A stretch of 64,000 nt of DNA from Gp1-AA133 sp963850425 (GTDB taxonomy: Bacteria; Acidobacteriota; Terriglobia; Terriglobales; Acidobacteriaceae): assembly GCA_963850425.1 (NCBI GenBank), contig CAWKLF010000008.1, positions 62,001 through 126,000 on the forward strand. Reading direction: 5' to 3'. The position numbers and the translations under genes are program-made. Below, in pieces: positions 43,103-51,155 of the stretch. A model generated the notes under the pieces. The model ran no database searches, was not told the DNA's origin, and saw only the letters and a program-made list of their open reading frames with translations. The stretch's first letter is position 1; every line of letters begins with the position of its first letter.

Positions 43103-43890
43103 TGCTTGGTTTTCGCCGGCAGGCCCAGTGGCCGTTCACTCCCGGCGTGGGCGCCGACGAACATCTTGCCGAAAGCCTGCGCATCCTGCGCGCCAAATGG
43201 GGCGAAGTCCCCGGGGGAGAGCAAACACGCGTTCGCTCCGAAAACCTGCTGAAGGTTTCCGACAGCGAGTTGCTGCGGATCTGGGATGCCGCGCTGGCCG
43301 ATTCCTCGACCGGCGACGCATATTCCGTGCGCGGCTGGTATCACACGCTTTACTCCGACGTGTTCCGCGATAAGAAGGTTCTGGAGATTGGCTCCGGTCT
43401 TGGGTTTGACGGCATCACCTTCGCTCAGCGCGGCGCGGAATGGACCTTCGTCGATATCGTGGCGACCAATCTCGAAGTCGTGAAGCGCCTGTGCAGGCTA
43501 AAAGGCATCGGCAACGCTTGCTTTTGCCTGATGGAAGACTTGCGCTCGCTGGCGGCCTTGCCGGATGACTATGCGGCAATTTACGCGCAGGGTTCGTTGA
43601 TCAATCTGCCGGTCGAGGCGACCCGCGTTGAAGCCAAGGCGCTCCTGAAGCATCTCCCAGTGGGCGGGCGCTGGATCGAGCTGGCGTATCCGCGCCGGCG
43701 CTGGATGCGCGATGGGCGCATGCCCTTCGACAAATGGGGCAACAAGACCGACGGCGGCGCGCCCTGGATGGAGTGGCACGATCTGAAGAAGATTCGCGAG
43801 TTTCTGGCGCCGGCGCAGTTTGATGTAGTCTTCACGCTGGATTTTCACAAGTACGATTTCAACTGGTTTGACCTGATACGGCGCGCTTGA
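43099..43890 (+). CDS. SAM-dependent methyltransferase in the glycan cluster
   Basis: A 263-residue methyltransferase. Motif I is VLEIGSGLGFDGITFAQRGA, followed by WTFVDIVATNLEVVKRLC. The C-terminal region has HKYDFNWFDLIRR. The start ATG at 43099 overlaps the previous gene by four bases (ATGATG, with a second possible start at 43102). A longer frame from 42841 lies within the previous gene. Substrate unknown; glycan O-methylation is a reasonable guess. Confidence 0.75.
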   Translation: MMLGFRRQAQWPFTPGVGADEHLAESLRILRAKWGEVPGGEQTRVRSENLLKVSDSELLRIWDAALADSSTGDAYSVRGWYHTLYSDVFRDKKVLEIGSGLGFDGITFAQRGAEWTFVDIVATNLEVVKRLCRLKGIGNACFCLMEDLRSLAALPDDYAAIYAQGSLINLPVEATRVEAKALLKHLPVGGRWIELAYPRRRWMRDGRMPFDKWGNKTDGGAPWMEWHDLKKIREFLAPAQFDVVFTLDFHKYDFNWFDLIRRA

Positions 43891-43944
43891 GAGAGGCGGC
43901 GGAAGATCCGCAGTCAGCCGCAAGAGAATTGAGCTGGGGAATAC

Positions 43945-44740
43945 GTGAAGAAACTGTTTCGCAAATTCGGTTTGCAGCCCGCGCCGCCGCTGCCTGCGCA
44001 ATTGCCGTATCCGGTGGAGGTACGCCGCCGCAACTATCAAAGTGAGGGCATCCGCAAGCACGGCGGACTCGAGGTCTTCGACGCACCCAACGCAATCGCC
44101 ATCAATAAGGCGCGCATCGACAATCTCGCCGCTCTGGGCCTGCCGCTTGCCGGCAAGCGCGTGCTCGACATTGGCTGCGGCGTCGGCCACCTCGGCGCCA
44201 AGCTGGTCGAGATGGGCAGCAGCGTAGTCTGCGTCGATGGCCGCGAGAGCAATATCGCCAGCCTGCGCACACGTTATCCGCATCTCGAAGCGCACGTCGG
44301 CAACGTGGAAACCGAATCCCTGTCTCGCTTCGGACGCTTTGCGATCGTGCTCTGCTATGGCCTGCTCTATCATCTGGAGAATCCTCTTGCAGTCCTTGCG
44401 CAACATGGCATCGGTCTGCGACGAGATGCTTCTGCTGGAGACCATCATCTGCGATCACGAGATGGCGCTGGTCCGCGTGGAAGACGAAAGCACAGACGTC
44501 AACCAGGCATTGGGTGGAATCGCCGGGCGACCCACGCCGCACTACGTTGTCCTGGCGTTGAATCGCGTGGGATTTCCCTTCGTCTACGCGCCCGTCACGT
44601 CGCCCGAGCACGAGGATTTCCGGTTCGAATGGCGGAACAATCTCGACTGCGCGCGCGACGGGCACAACCTGCGCTGCGTGTTTGTCGCTTCGCGCACCGA
44701 ACTGAAAAATTCTGCGTTGATTTCGCTGCTGAGAGACTAG
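43945..44740 (+). pseudogene. SAM-dependent methyltransferase gene, one-base frameshift
   Basis: From the GTG at 43945 (GGGGA upstream) the first phase gives VLDIGCGVGHLGAKLVEMGS, VCVDGRESNIASLRTRY, and CYGLLYHLENPLAVL. At TT, 44396-44397, one base too many shifts the sense to another frame, which continues RNMASVCDEMLLLETIICDH to SRTELKNSALISLLRD and stops at 44740. Removing one T joins them cleanly. The domain is a third methyltransferase of the glycan cluster. Confidence 0.75.
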
Positions 44741-44756
44741 CGGCCTGCATTCTCCC

Positions 44757-45669
44757 GTGGACCTTCCGGCCTCCAACTCGATGATCGCTGCGGAAGTTTT
44801 CGCGCAGGCTCCAGCATCGTGGCCGAAGATCAGCCTCGTCACTCCCGTCTGGAACTCCGCGCGCTATCTCGAAGCCACGCTCCGCTCGGTGCTGAGCCAG
44901 GGTTATCCGAATCTCGAATACATCGTCGTCGACGGCGGCTCAACCGATGGAAGCCTCGACATCATCCGTGCGTACGAAGGTCAGTTGCATGCGTGGATCA
45001 GCGAACCCGATCGCGGCATGTACGACGCCATCAACAAAGGCTTCGCTCGATCTTCCGGCGAACTGATGGGGTGGATCAGCGCCACCGACATGCTCCACGC
45101 CGGTTCCCTGTTCGTCGTGGGCAGCGTGTTTCGCACCTTTCCGCAGGTCGAGTGGATTACCGGACGTCCCACCGGCTTCAGCGATGATGGCATGGCGGCT
45201 GAAATCCTGAAGCTGCGCCGCTGGTCGCGCTGGGCTTTTCTGGCCGGAGCAAACCGTTACATTCAGCAGGAGTCAACATTCTGGCGCCGCAGCCTTGTGG
45301 GAGCGCGCGGGAAGCCGGGTGGATGACTCCCGCCGCAGTGCCAGCGATTTCGAATTGTGGGTTCGATTCTTCCGCTATGCGGAGTTGTATTCGGTCGACG
45401 CACTCATTGGTGGGTTCCGCTCGCATCCCGATTCGCTCGGCTTGCAGAATCTAGCCGAGTGCCATCGCATTCACGAAGAAATTCTTGAGAACGAAATCGG
45501 GTCGATGAAAGGCGCTGCGGGATTGAAGTCCTTCCGCGAACTCGGTTCTTTTCTCAGCAAGGTGGGCTTGGAAAAGCCTTGGCGCAAGCTGGTGCTGGCT
45601 AGCCTTCCAAAACTTGGCGGACGGGGTCGCGTGATACGCTACCGCAAGAATGCCTGGGTCATGGGATAA
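44757..45669 (+). pseudogene. GT2 family glycosyltransferase gene, one-base frameshift
   Basis: The first phase, from a GTG at 44757 (or ATG at 44781), gives ISLVTPVWNSARYLEATLRS, GNYPNLEYIVVDGGSTDGSL-like residues and ISEPDRGMYDAINKGFARSS with GWISATDML, the GT-A core of a family 2 transferase. After QQESTFWRRSL the frame changes at TT 45295-45296; the other phase continues WERAGSRVDDS, FELWVRFFRYAELYSVD to NAWVMG at 45669. Removing one T restores a protein of about 300 residues, as in other GT2 proteins. Confidence 0.78.
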
Positions 45670-45688
45670 GTCGAAAGCCGGGACTTTT

Positions 45689-46150
45689 TTACTTTTTCGA
45701 TTTCGAGAAATCCTGCACCACGAATAGTTGCCCGCCGCGTTCGGCCACGCCAACGCCGATCGAGTCCACATCGCGATCGAGGATGTTCGCTTTGTGGTTG
45801 GGCGAGTGCATAAACTCCGAGTGCGCCACCTTGGCGCTGGCGGCTTGCACCACGTTCTCGGAGATCGAGATGAATCGGGCGCCAGCCTTGGTCGCTCGCG
45901 ACGGTAGCGAAGGTTCATCGGAAAAGCGGTGCTCGACGGCACGCTGCTTCGCCATTTCCTGAGCATGTTTTCGCGCCGCCGCCGCCAGCCCGTGGTCCCA
46001 CTCCAAGCTTCGGAGTCCGTGAGACTTGCGTTCCTGGTTCACCGCGTCATAAAGAGCATGCTCGGCTGCACTCGATCCTTTTTGCGCCCAGGACGAGACC
46101 GGGAATCCGGTTGCAATCAATAACCATACAACGCACTTCCGAACTACCAT
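45689..46150 (-). CDS. CAP (SCP/YkwD-like) domain secreted protein
   Basis: A 153-residue exported protein. Signal peptide at residues 1-22. The CAP fold begins with ALYDAVNQERKSHGLRSLEW and has KHAQEMAKQRAVEH, ISENVVQA and FMHSPNHKANIL (conserved His and Asn). CAP proteins in bacteria are secreted and of mostly unknown function. It is convergent with the GT2 gene. Confidence 0.85.
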   Translation of the reverse strand: MVVRKCVVWLLIATGFPVSSWAQKGSSAAEHALYDAVNQERKSHGLRSLEWDHGLAAAARKHAQEMAKQRAVEHRFSDEPSLPSRATKAGARFISISENVVQAASAKVAHSEFMHSPNHKANILDRDVDSIGVGVAERGGQLFVVQDFSKSKK

Positions 46151-46249
46151 TCCGTCCTCTCAGCCATAAACCCGTTGCGAAAGGGCCAAGCAGCTTTCCT
46201 AAGCCAGTCACGAATTAAAGCAGCGATAAACAATCGACGAGGGCGCAGC

Positions 46250-46687
46250 CTACACGCGGAAATAGTCTCCGCGCCAGACCTTGATCGACTTCTTGATATC
46301 GCTTTGCGAGAGCTTCTTGGCGAGTGAGGCTTCGACCAGACCGGGGATTTCGGCGTCGCAAGCAAAACGCAGCCCGATCAACTGTCCTTCCGTCAGGTCG
46401 CCTACCCGGGAGCGCAGAGGATCGGCGAGCAGGCTGACTAACCGCTCGCGCTCTTCGAGGCGGATGATGCGATCCTGAGCCTTGAGTGCGTACAGCCTGG
46501 CCTTCACCGCCATGACCACAATCGCAACCGAAAACAGGATGAGCCACCCTGAAAACCAGCTGGGACGCTGAACGCAATGAACTATCGCTGCAATCACGGT
46601 CAGCAGGATGACTGGCAACACAAAAAAATGAAAGGGCGGATCCCAGCGAGTGTGGTTGGCATAGTTCTGGGGAACGGGATTAGCCAT
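46250..46687 (-). CDS. DUF6526 family membrane protein
   Basis: A 145-residue protein with two hydrophobic segments (FHFFVLPVILLTVIAAIVH and WFSGWLILFSVAIVVMAVKA) near the N-terminus and a charged helical tail (ALKAQDRIIRLEERERL, IGLRFACDAEIPGLVE). The start MANPVPQNYANHTRWDPP is typical of the DUF6526 family, common in Acidobacteriota and Bacteroidota. The tail is cytosolic. Function unknown. It lies next to tRNA-Ala. Confidence 0.8.
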   Translation of the reverse strand: MANPVPQNYANHTRWDPPFHFFVLPVILLTVIAAIVHCVQRPSWFSGWLILFSVAIVVMAVKARLYALKAQDRIIRLEERERLVSLLADPLRSRVGDLTEGQLIGLRFACDAEIPGLVEASLAKKLSQSDIKKSIKVWRGDYFRV

Positions 46688-46803
46688 GGCTTCAGTCTCC
46701 TCAAAGTGTCAAGAATTCATTGTGACCAATGCAGCCGCGATGCGCTGTGGAAGTGGCGGCAATACGCGGCTTGTTCGAGACCGCCTTAAATGCTTGATAA
46801 AGA

Positions 46804-46879
46804 TGGTGGAGCTGACCGGGATCGAACCGGTGGCCTCCTCGTTGCGAACGAGGCGCTCTCCCAGCTGAGCTACAGCCCC
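46804..46879 (-). tRNA. tRNA-Ala (anticodon CGC)
   Basis: On the minus strand the 76-base cloverleaf starts GGGGCTG and ends CAGCTCC-A-CCA. The acceptor stem holds the G3:U70 pair that defines alanine tRNAs. The anticodon arm is CCTCG-TTCGCAA-CGAGG, giving anticodon CGC. The D arm is AGCTCAGCTGGGAGAGC and the T arm CCGGTTCGATCCCGG. CCA is encoded. Confidence 0.95.
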
Positions 46880-47060
46880 ACTTCTCGGACGGATTCCCGC
46901 GGAATCCAATTCTAGCAGCGACAACTCGGTTCAACCAAGCGCAGGTGCCCTTGAAAATACTCCTGCCAATCGCCGTTTCGTGGCCGGCCCAACGGATCGT
47001 CGCCTAGGCCTGCAGATGCGCCGCTGCACTAGGTCGCGGTGGTGCGCCGGGAGGGCCGTC

Positions 47061-47066
47061 TATAAT
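47061..47066 (+). promoter_or_regulatory. Possible -10 box of the ribA gene
   Basis: A perfect TATAAT is at 47061-47066. With the usual seven bases, transcription would begin near 47073, so the ATG at 47100 fits better as the start than an earlier one. Confidence 0.4.
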
Positions 47067-47099
47067 GATTCCGTGAGTGCTTCGAACTCAGTCCGGCAG

Positions 47100-47693
47100 A
47101 TGGCTTCCGCCGATTTTCCTACGCGATGGGGCAAGTTCCGCATTTACGGGTTCGCCAGCACACCCGAAAACGGCGATCAGGCGGCGCGCGAGGAGGCGGT
47201 TGCCCTCGTGATGGGCGACGTGACAGGCAAGCCCCCCCTGGTGCGAATCCACTCCCAATGTCTGACTGGGGATGTGTTTGGTTCGCTGCGATGCGATTGC
47301 CGCCAGCAGCTCGAGATGGCCCTGTCCATGATTGCCGAGGAAGGCGCGGGCGTACTCATTTACGAGCAGAAAGAGGGCCGCGGCATCGGCCTCATGGCGA
47401 AACTGCAAGCTTACGAACTGCAAGACTCGGGTCTCGATACGGTGGAAGCCAACGAGCGGCTGGGGTTCAAGGCGGACCACCGCGATTTCACATTGCCCGG
47501 GGAAATGCTGAAGGCTCTCGGAATTCGTCAGGTCCGTCTGCTTTCGAATAACCCCGACAAGGTTGCGGCCTTGGAACAAGCCGGCGTGCAGGTCGTGGAG
47601 CGGGTGCCGTGCGAGGTGGACGCCAGCTCGTACGCTGAAGATTATCTCAAGACCAAGAAAGAGAAGCTCGGGCACCTGTTCACGTCGCGCTAG
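47100..47693 (+). CDS. ribA: GTP cyclohydrolase II
   Basis: A 197-residue enzyme that opens GTP to a pyrimidine, the first step of riboflavin synthesis. The zinc-binding cysteines are in SQCLTGDVFGSLRCDCRQQL, and the GTP site and catalytic residues are in YEQKEGRGIGLMAK, EANERLGFKADHRDF and NNPDKVAALEQAGVQVVE. The ATG at 47100 (MASADFPTRWGKF) is favoured; a GTG at 47073 or a frame from 46980 would cross the probable -10 box. It is a stand-alone ribA, not fused to ribB. Confidence 0.93.
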   Translation: MASADFPTRWGKFRIYGFASTPENGDQAAREEAVALVMGDVTGKPPLVRIHSQCLTGDVFGSLRCDCRQQLEMALSMIAEEGAGVLIYEQKEGRGIGLMAKLQAYELQDSGLDTVEANERLGFKADHRDFTLPGEMLKALGIRQVRLLSNNPDKVAALEQAGVQVVERVPCEVDASSYAEDYLKTKKEKLGHLFTSR

Positions 47694-47759
47694 CGATCGC
47701 CGCGGTCTCCCGTCTTGCGGCCAGAATTTCGCCGTGCTCTAATCCTGATTCCAATCTCC

Positions 47760-49130
47760 ATGGCTGGAATCTCCTTGCCAACTCGTCCATCCTCCAGACT
47801 CAGTGTGATTGCGTTAGCCCTCGCGCTGATTGGCTCGGCGGCCATGCTGAACTATTACCTGAACTGGTTTCTGCCGCGCGCACGAGAGGTAAAGGCTGCC
47901 AATGGGCTAGTGGGATACTCCTTCGGCAACGATCTGTACACAGTCTGGTACGCCGCGCAAGCCGAGTCGCAGGGGCACCGTGATCTTTACGGTCCCGCAA
48001 TGATGCACGAGATCCAGATGGGCCTTTACGGCAGGTCCATCGATCCGTCCCGCGCCGGCGATCCCAAGGACCTGCGGATCTTCGGTTATCCCGCCTTCAC
48101 CGAGCTATTGTTCTGGCCCTTCAGCCTGTTTTCATTTGAGTCCGCCCGCCTCATCTTCCTCTTCATTCAGGTTCCGCTGCTGGTGGTAACGACTGTGCTC
48201 TGGATGCGAGCGCTGTCATGGCGCCCCAGCTGGCCCTGGACCGCAGTTGTGTTGCTGCTGTTGTTGACCAGCTATCCGGCTCTCGAGGCTCTTTACGCCG
48301 GACAGATCGGAATATTTGTGGGGTTTGTGCTGGCGGCTTCCATCGTTGCCGTGCAAAGGGACCGATTGTTGCTCGCCGGGACTCTGATGGCTTTAGGAAC
48401 GATCAAGCCCCACGTTATGCTACTTCCGATTCTCTATCTCGGGTTGTGGACTCTGCATGATTGGAGCAGGCGGCGCATGTTCTGCGTCGGCTTGTTCTCA
48501 ACTGAAGCTCTGCTGGTCGGAGGCGCCCTCATCGTGTGGCCGCACTGGATTCAGTCATGGATCGATGTGGTCGTTCGGTACCGTGGCTACACACCGCCGT
48601 CCCTGACCATTCAAATGCTCACTACCTTGGCGGGTCCTGCAGCACGACCTGCCGCGCTCGTCGCCATGGCCGTATTGCTTCTTGGCGCGGTTGCGCTCTC
48701 CTGGAAAAACCGGGCGGCCTCGCCTCACTCTCCGGATTTCTGGTTCACGCTCAGCATTTTGCTGAGCGTCACGGTCGGCGTGTTGCTTCCCGGACACGCG
48801 GTTTACGACCACTTGATTCTTTTGCCCGGAATTTTTGTGCTCGCCACGAAGTGGCGAAGATTGCCGGAGAACTGGGCGATGAGGGCAATGTTGATCACTG
48901 CGGTTGGAACGCTTGTCTGGCCATGGCTCGCGGCCATCGTTCTGATCCCAATTCACTCGCTTCTCGCTCGCCGCGAGTTCTATTCGATGTCAATCCTGGC
49001 ACTCCCCTTGCGCCTCGCGGCAGGACTGCCCTTTATTGTGCTCGCGCTGCTTGCCCTGGCGTATCGGTCGACCTCGCGAAGGGCAAAAGAAGCACTATTG
49101 CCGGAGAGCTCGCTCGATCACGCCCTTTAA
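47760..49130 (+). CDS. GT87 family (DUF2029) polyprenol-linked mannosyltransferase-like protein
   Basis: A 456-residue integral membrane protein with about eleven hydrophobic segments. The first loop has GNDLYTVWYAAQAESQGHRD and IFGYPAFTELLFWPF, the acidic and hydrophobic signature of the GT87/DUF2029 (GT-C fold) glycosyltransferases; ALEALYAGQIGIF and GTIKPHVMLLPI follow. These use polyprenyl-phosphate sugars to add mannose or other sugars outside. Start at the ATG 47760 is preferred. Its end overlaps the end of the DUF2520 gene on the other strand by 36 bases. Confidence 0.8.
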   Translation: MAGISLPTRPSSRLSVIALALALIGSAAMLNYYLNWFLPRAREVKAANGLVGYSFGNDLYTVWYAAQAESQGHRDLYGPAMMHEIQMGLYGRSIDPSRAGDPKDLRIFGYPAFTELLFWPFSLFSFESARLIFLFIQVPLLVVTTVLWMRALSWRPSWPWTAVVLLLLLTSYPALEALYAGQIGIFVGFVLAASIVAVQRDRLLLAGTLMALGTIKPHVMLLPILYLGLWTLHDWSRRRMFCVGLFSTEALLVGGALIVWPHWIQSWIDVVVRYRGYTPPSLTIQMLTTLAGPAARPAALVAMAVLLLGAVALSWKNRAASPHSPDFWFTLSILLSVTVGVLLPGHAVYDHLILLPGIFVLATKWRRLPENWAMRAMLITAVGTLVWPWLAAIVLIPIHSLLARREFYSMSILALPLRLAAGLPFIVLALLALAYRSTSRRAKEALLPESSLDHAL

Positions 49131-49970
49131 AACGTGCTTGTTTTTTGTCGGCAAGTACTCAATCGCAGCTTGCGCCAGTGCGAGGTAGACTTGCTGCGCC
49201 ACGGGTAAGCGCCGCAAAACCTCAAGATGCTTTTTGATGGTGGCCGCATCCCCCCGAACGATCGGCCCGCTAAAGCTGCGCGCAGCCCCTTGATTGGCGT
49301 AGTTCTCAATGGTTTTCCGGACGATTGGCGACATCCAGCGCCGCGCCATGGTGCGAGAGATTCCGGCAGTACCTGCAACTTCCTCGCTGGAAGCAAGAAG
49401 TGCGGTCACCAGCGGCGATACAAAGGTTCCCCACGCGTGGTAGAGCGCCTTATCTTTCTTCGCAATCAGGAAGCTCTCGCCTCCCAGCCGCTGGACGATT
49501 GTTTTCGCGACGCGGACCGCCTCCCGATCCCCCTCGATTGCGAAACCAACATCGTTGAGCGAGGGGCTGACGCCCGCCACGAACGTCATCATCGGATGCA
49601 CTGACGCCACGCGTGCGCCCAGCTTGCGCAGCACCGCCAACTCGTCGCTGCTAAATGCGCCCGAGGAATGCAGCACGACCTTCCCTTCCACTTGCATACT
49701 GGCTACCGACCTCGCACAACTGACGATAGCTCCGTCGGGCACGCACAGCCAGACCAGATCCGCATGCAAGCCGTTCTTTCCGAGAATCGCGCCGCGGGCC
49801 CCCACGCGCCGGGCCAGCGCCGCAGCTCTCTTGCGCGAATGCTTCGCGGCCCGCGACACGATTTCCGTAATCGGATAACCGGCGGACCGCAAAGAAAGCG
49901 CGAGCGCCGTCCCAAGCTTTCCCGTTCCCACAATCGCAATTCGGGGACTGCGCTTTCTGCCGGTCGTCAT
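49095..49970 (-). CDS. Rossmann-like and DUF2520 domain-containing protein
   Basis: A 291-residue protein with an NAD(P)-binding fold, IAIVGTGKLGTALALSLRSAGYPI, then VWLCVPDGAIVSCARSVASM and VASVHPMMTFVAGV. The C-terminal DUF2520 domain (helical) has SPLVTALLASSEEVAGTAGI and FSGPIVRGDAATIKKHLEVL. The architecture is related to ProC and ketopantoate reductase; its substrate is unknown. The start could be the ATG at 49970 or at 49982. It is divergent from the Nudix gene. Confidence 0.85.
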   Translation of the reverse strand: MTTGRKRSPRIAIVGTGKLGTALALSLRSAGYPITEIVSRAAKHSRKRAAALARRVGARGAILGKNGLHADLVWLCVPDGAIVSCARSVASMQVEGKVVLHSSGAFSSDELAVLRKLGARVASVHPMMTFVAGVSPSLNDVGFAIEGDREAVRVAKTIVQRLGGESFLIAKKDKALYHAWGTFVSPLVTALLASSEEVAGTAGISRTMARRWMSPIVRKTIENYANQGAARSFSGPIVRGDAATIKKHLEVLRRLPVAQQVYLALAQAAIEYLPTKNKHVLKGVIERALRQ

Positions 49971-50065
49971 CGTGGGCAGCATACCAGCGCTCCGGCTCCG
50001 TGCGAAATCTCCTCGCTGCTACCGAGCGTTCGTCATACCGAGGCGCCTTCGCTTATATTCTCTTC

Positions 50066-50653
50066 ATGAAGAAAATTCCTCGCTCCAACAAGAAGAGCAG
50101 GGTCGCCCGCGTGCTTTCGCGAAAGTTGGTGTACAAGGGGCCGGTCTTCTGGGTCACTTCCGAACAGGTCATCGAACCCTCTGGTGTACGAGTGCTGCGG
50201 GAGGTAGTTCGACACACGGGGTCGGTGGTGATTCTGGCGACACTCGATGGCCCGGGCGGACCTCGCGTTCTACTGGAAAGCCAGTATCGTCATGCCGCGG
50301 GGTCTTACTTGTGGGAGCTGCCCGCCGGCCGCATCGATAAAGGCGAACGAAGCTTGGCGGCCGCCAAGCGGGAACTGATTGAGGAAACCGGCTACAGAGC
50401 TGCTAGTTGGAAGAAAATATTAGAGTTTTACGCGAGTCCTGGATTTGTCGCCGAGGCCATGACGGTTTTTTGGGCCCGCGAGCTGAAGCCGGGACCGGCC
50501 CAGCCTGAAGCCGATGAGGTCATTCAACAAAAACTGGTATCGCTCTCCCAAGCCATTCGTATGGTCACGGACGGAACCATTCGAGACGGGAAGACCATTT
50601 GCGGCGTGCTCTGGCTATCCCACCATGTAGATAGGGCGAAATCGAGAAAATAA
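50066..50653 (+). CDS. Nudix hydrolase (ADP-ribose pyrophosphatase-like)
   Basis: A 195-residue hydrolase. The Nudix box GRIDKGERSLAAAKRELIEE with TGY is well kept, preceded by ESQYRHAAGSYLWELPAG, which fits the ADP-ribose/NADH group. It would hydrolyse nucleoside diphosphates linked to another group, with magnesium. The ATG at 50066 is chosen because a frame from 50000 adds 22 residues that have no match. Confidence 0.85.
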   Translation: MKKIPRSNKKSRVARVLSRKLVYKGPVFWVTSEQVIEPSGVRVLREVVRHTGSVVILATLDGPGGPRVLLESQYRHAAGSYLWELPAGRIDKGERSLAAAKRELIEETGYRAASWKKILEFYASPGFVAEAMTVFWARELKPGPAQPEADEVIQQKLVSLSQAIRMVTDGTIRDGKTICGVLWLSHHVDRAKSRK

Positions 50654-50773
50654 AGGTCGACCTCTGTGATGTCGCTCCTTGACAGCCCCTACCCCCCGCC
50701 GCACAATGTGCCCAGAATTCGGCAGGTACACCCTCCACTTCCCTGGTCTGTCGAAGTGTGTACTGAAACTGCC

Positions 50774-50781
50774 GGAGGGGG
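50774..50781 (+). promoter_or_regulatory. Strong Shine-Dalgarno that decides the cold-shock gene start
   Basis: GGAGGGGG at 50774-50781 lies five bases before a GTG at 50787 and 14 before the ATG at 50796. The spacing favours the GTG start. Confidence 0.6.
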
Positions 50782-50786
50782 CGCAC

Positions 50787-50996
50787 GTGGAACGAATGAA
50801 AGGTACGGTCAAGTGGTTCAATAACGCGAAGGGCTATGGTTTCATCGGTCGCGAGGATGGGCCGGATGTCTTCGTGCACTACAGTGCGATTACTTCCGAG
50901 GGCTACAAGAGCCTGCAGGAAGGTGACACGGTGGAATTCGAGATCACGCAAGGACAGAAAGGTCCGCAAGCCGCGAACGTCAGCAAGCCTTCTTGA
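50787..50996 (+). CDS. Cold-shock domain protein (CspA-like)
   Basis: A 69-residue single-domain RNA/DNA-binding protein that acts as an RNA chaperone. It contains KGTVKWFNNAKGYGFIGRED (RNP1) and DVFVHYSAI (RNP2), then EGDTVEFEITQGQKGPQA. The GTG start at 50787 is supported by an eight-base purine run; an ATG three codons downstream is the alternative. A 130-base interval upstream may be a regulated 5' leader, as in many cold-shock genes. Confidence 0.92.
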   Translation: MERMKGTVKWFNNAKGYGFIGREDGPDVFVHYSAITSEGYKSLQEGDTVEFEITQGQKGPQAANVSKPS

Positions 50997-50999
50997 AGT

Positions 51000-51016
51000 G
51001 TTGCCGTCGTGGCAAC
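51000..51016 (+). terminator. Short perfect hairpin after the cold-shock gene
   Basis: GTTGCC and GGCAAC pair around a GTCGT loop just after the stop at 50996. No T run follows, so it is a weak terminator candidate. Confidence 0.3.
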
Positions 51017-51155
51017 CCATGACTGCACGTTCGGCCCGACGCCCGATCTGAACCATACGCCAACCTCCCCTAACTGATCGCGTCGCAGGATAGCCCTGTC
51101 CATCCCTCAAGCCGCCTTCCGCTCCCGCCGCAACTTGTTTAATCTGTTTCTTTCC

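Noticed and set aside
44390..45300. Programmed ribosomal frameshifting in the glycan genes
   Set aside because: No slippery heptamer or downstream stimulatory structure is seen; a single extra T gives a simpler account.
38905..45669. A horizontally acquired island with integrase or tRNA attachment site
   Set aside because: The tRNA-Ala is 1.1 kb away but complete, no integrase or direct repeat of the tRNA 3' end was found, and base composition looks like the neighbours.
46980..47099. Longer N-terminus for ribA starting at 46980
   Set aside because: It would cross the probable -10 box at 47061 and adds residues without similarity.
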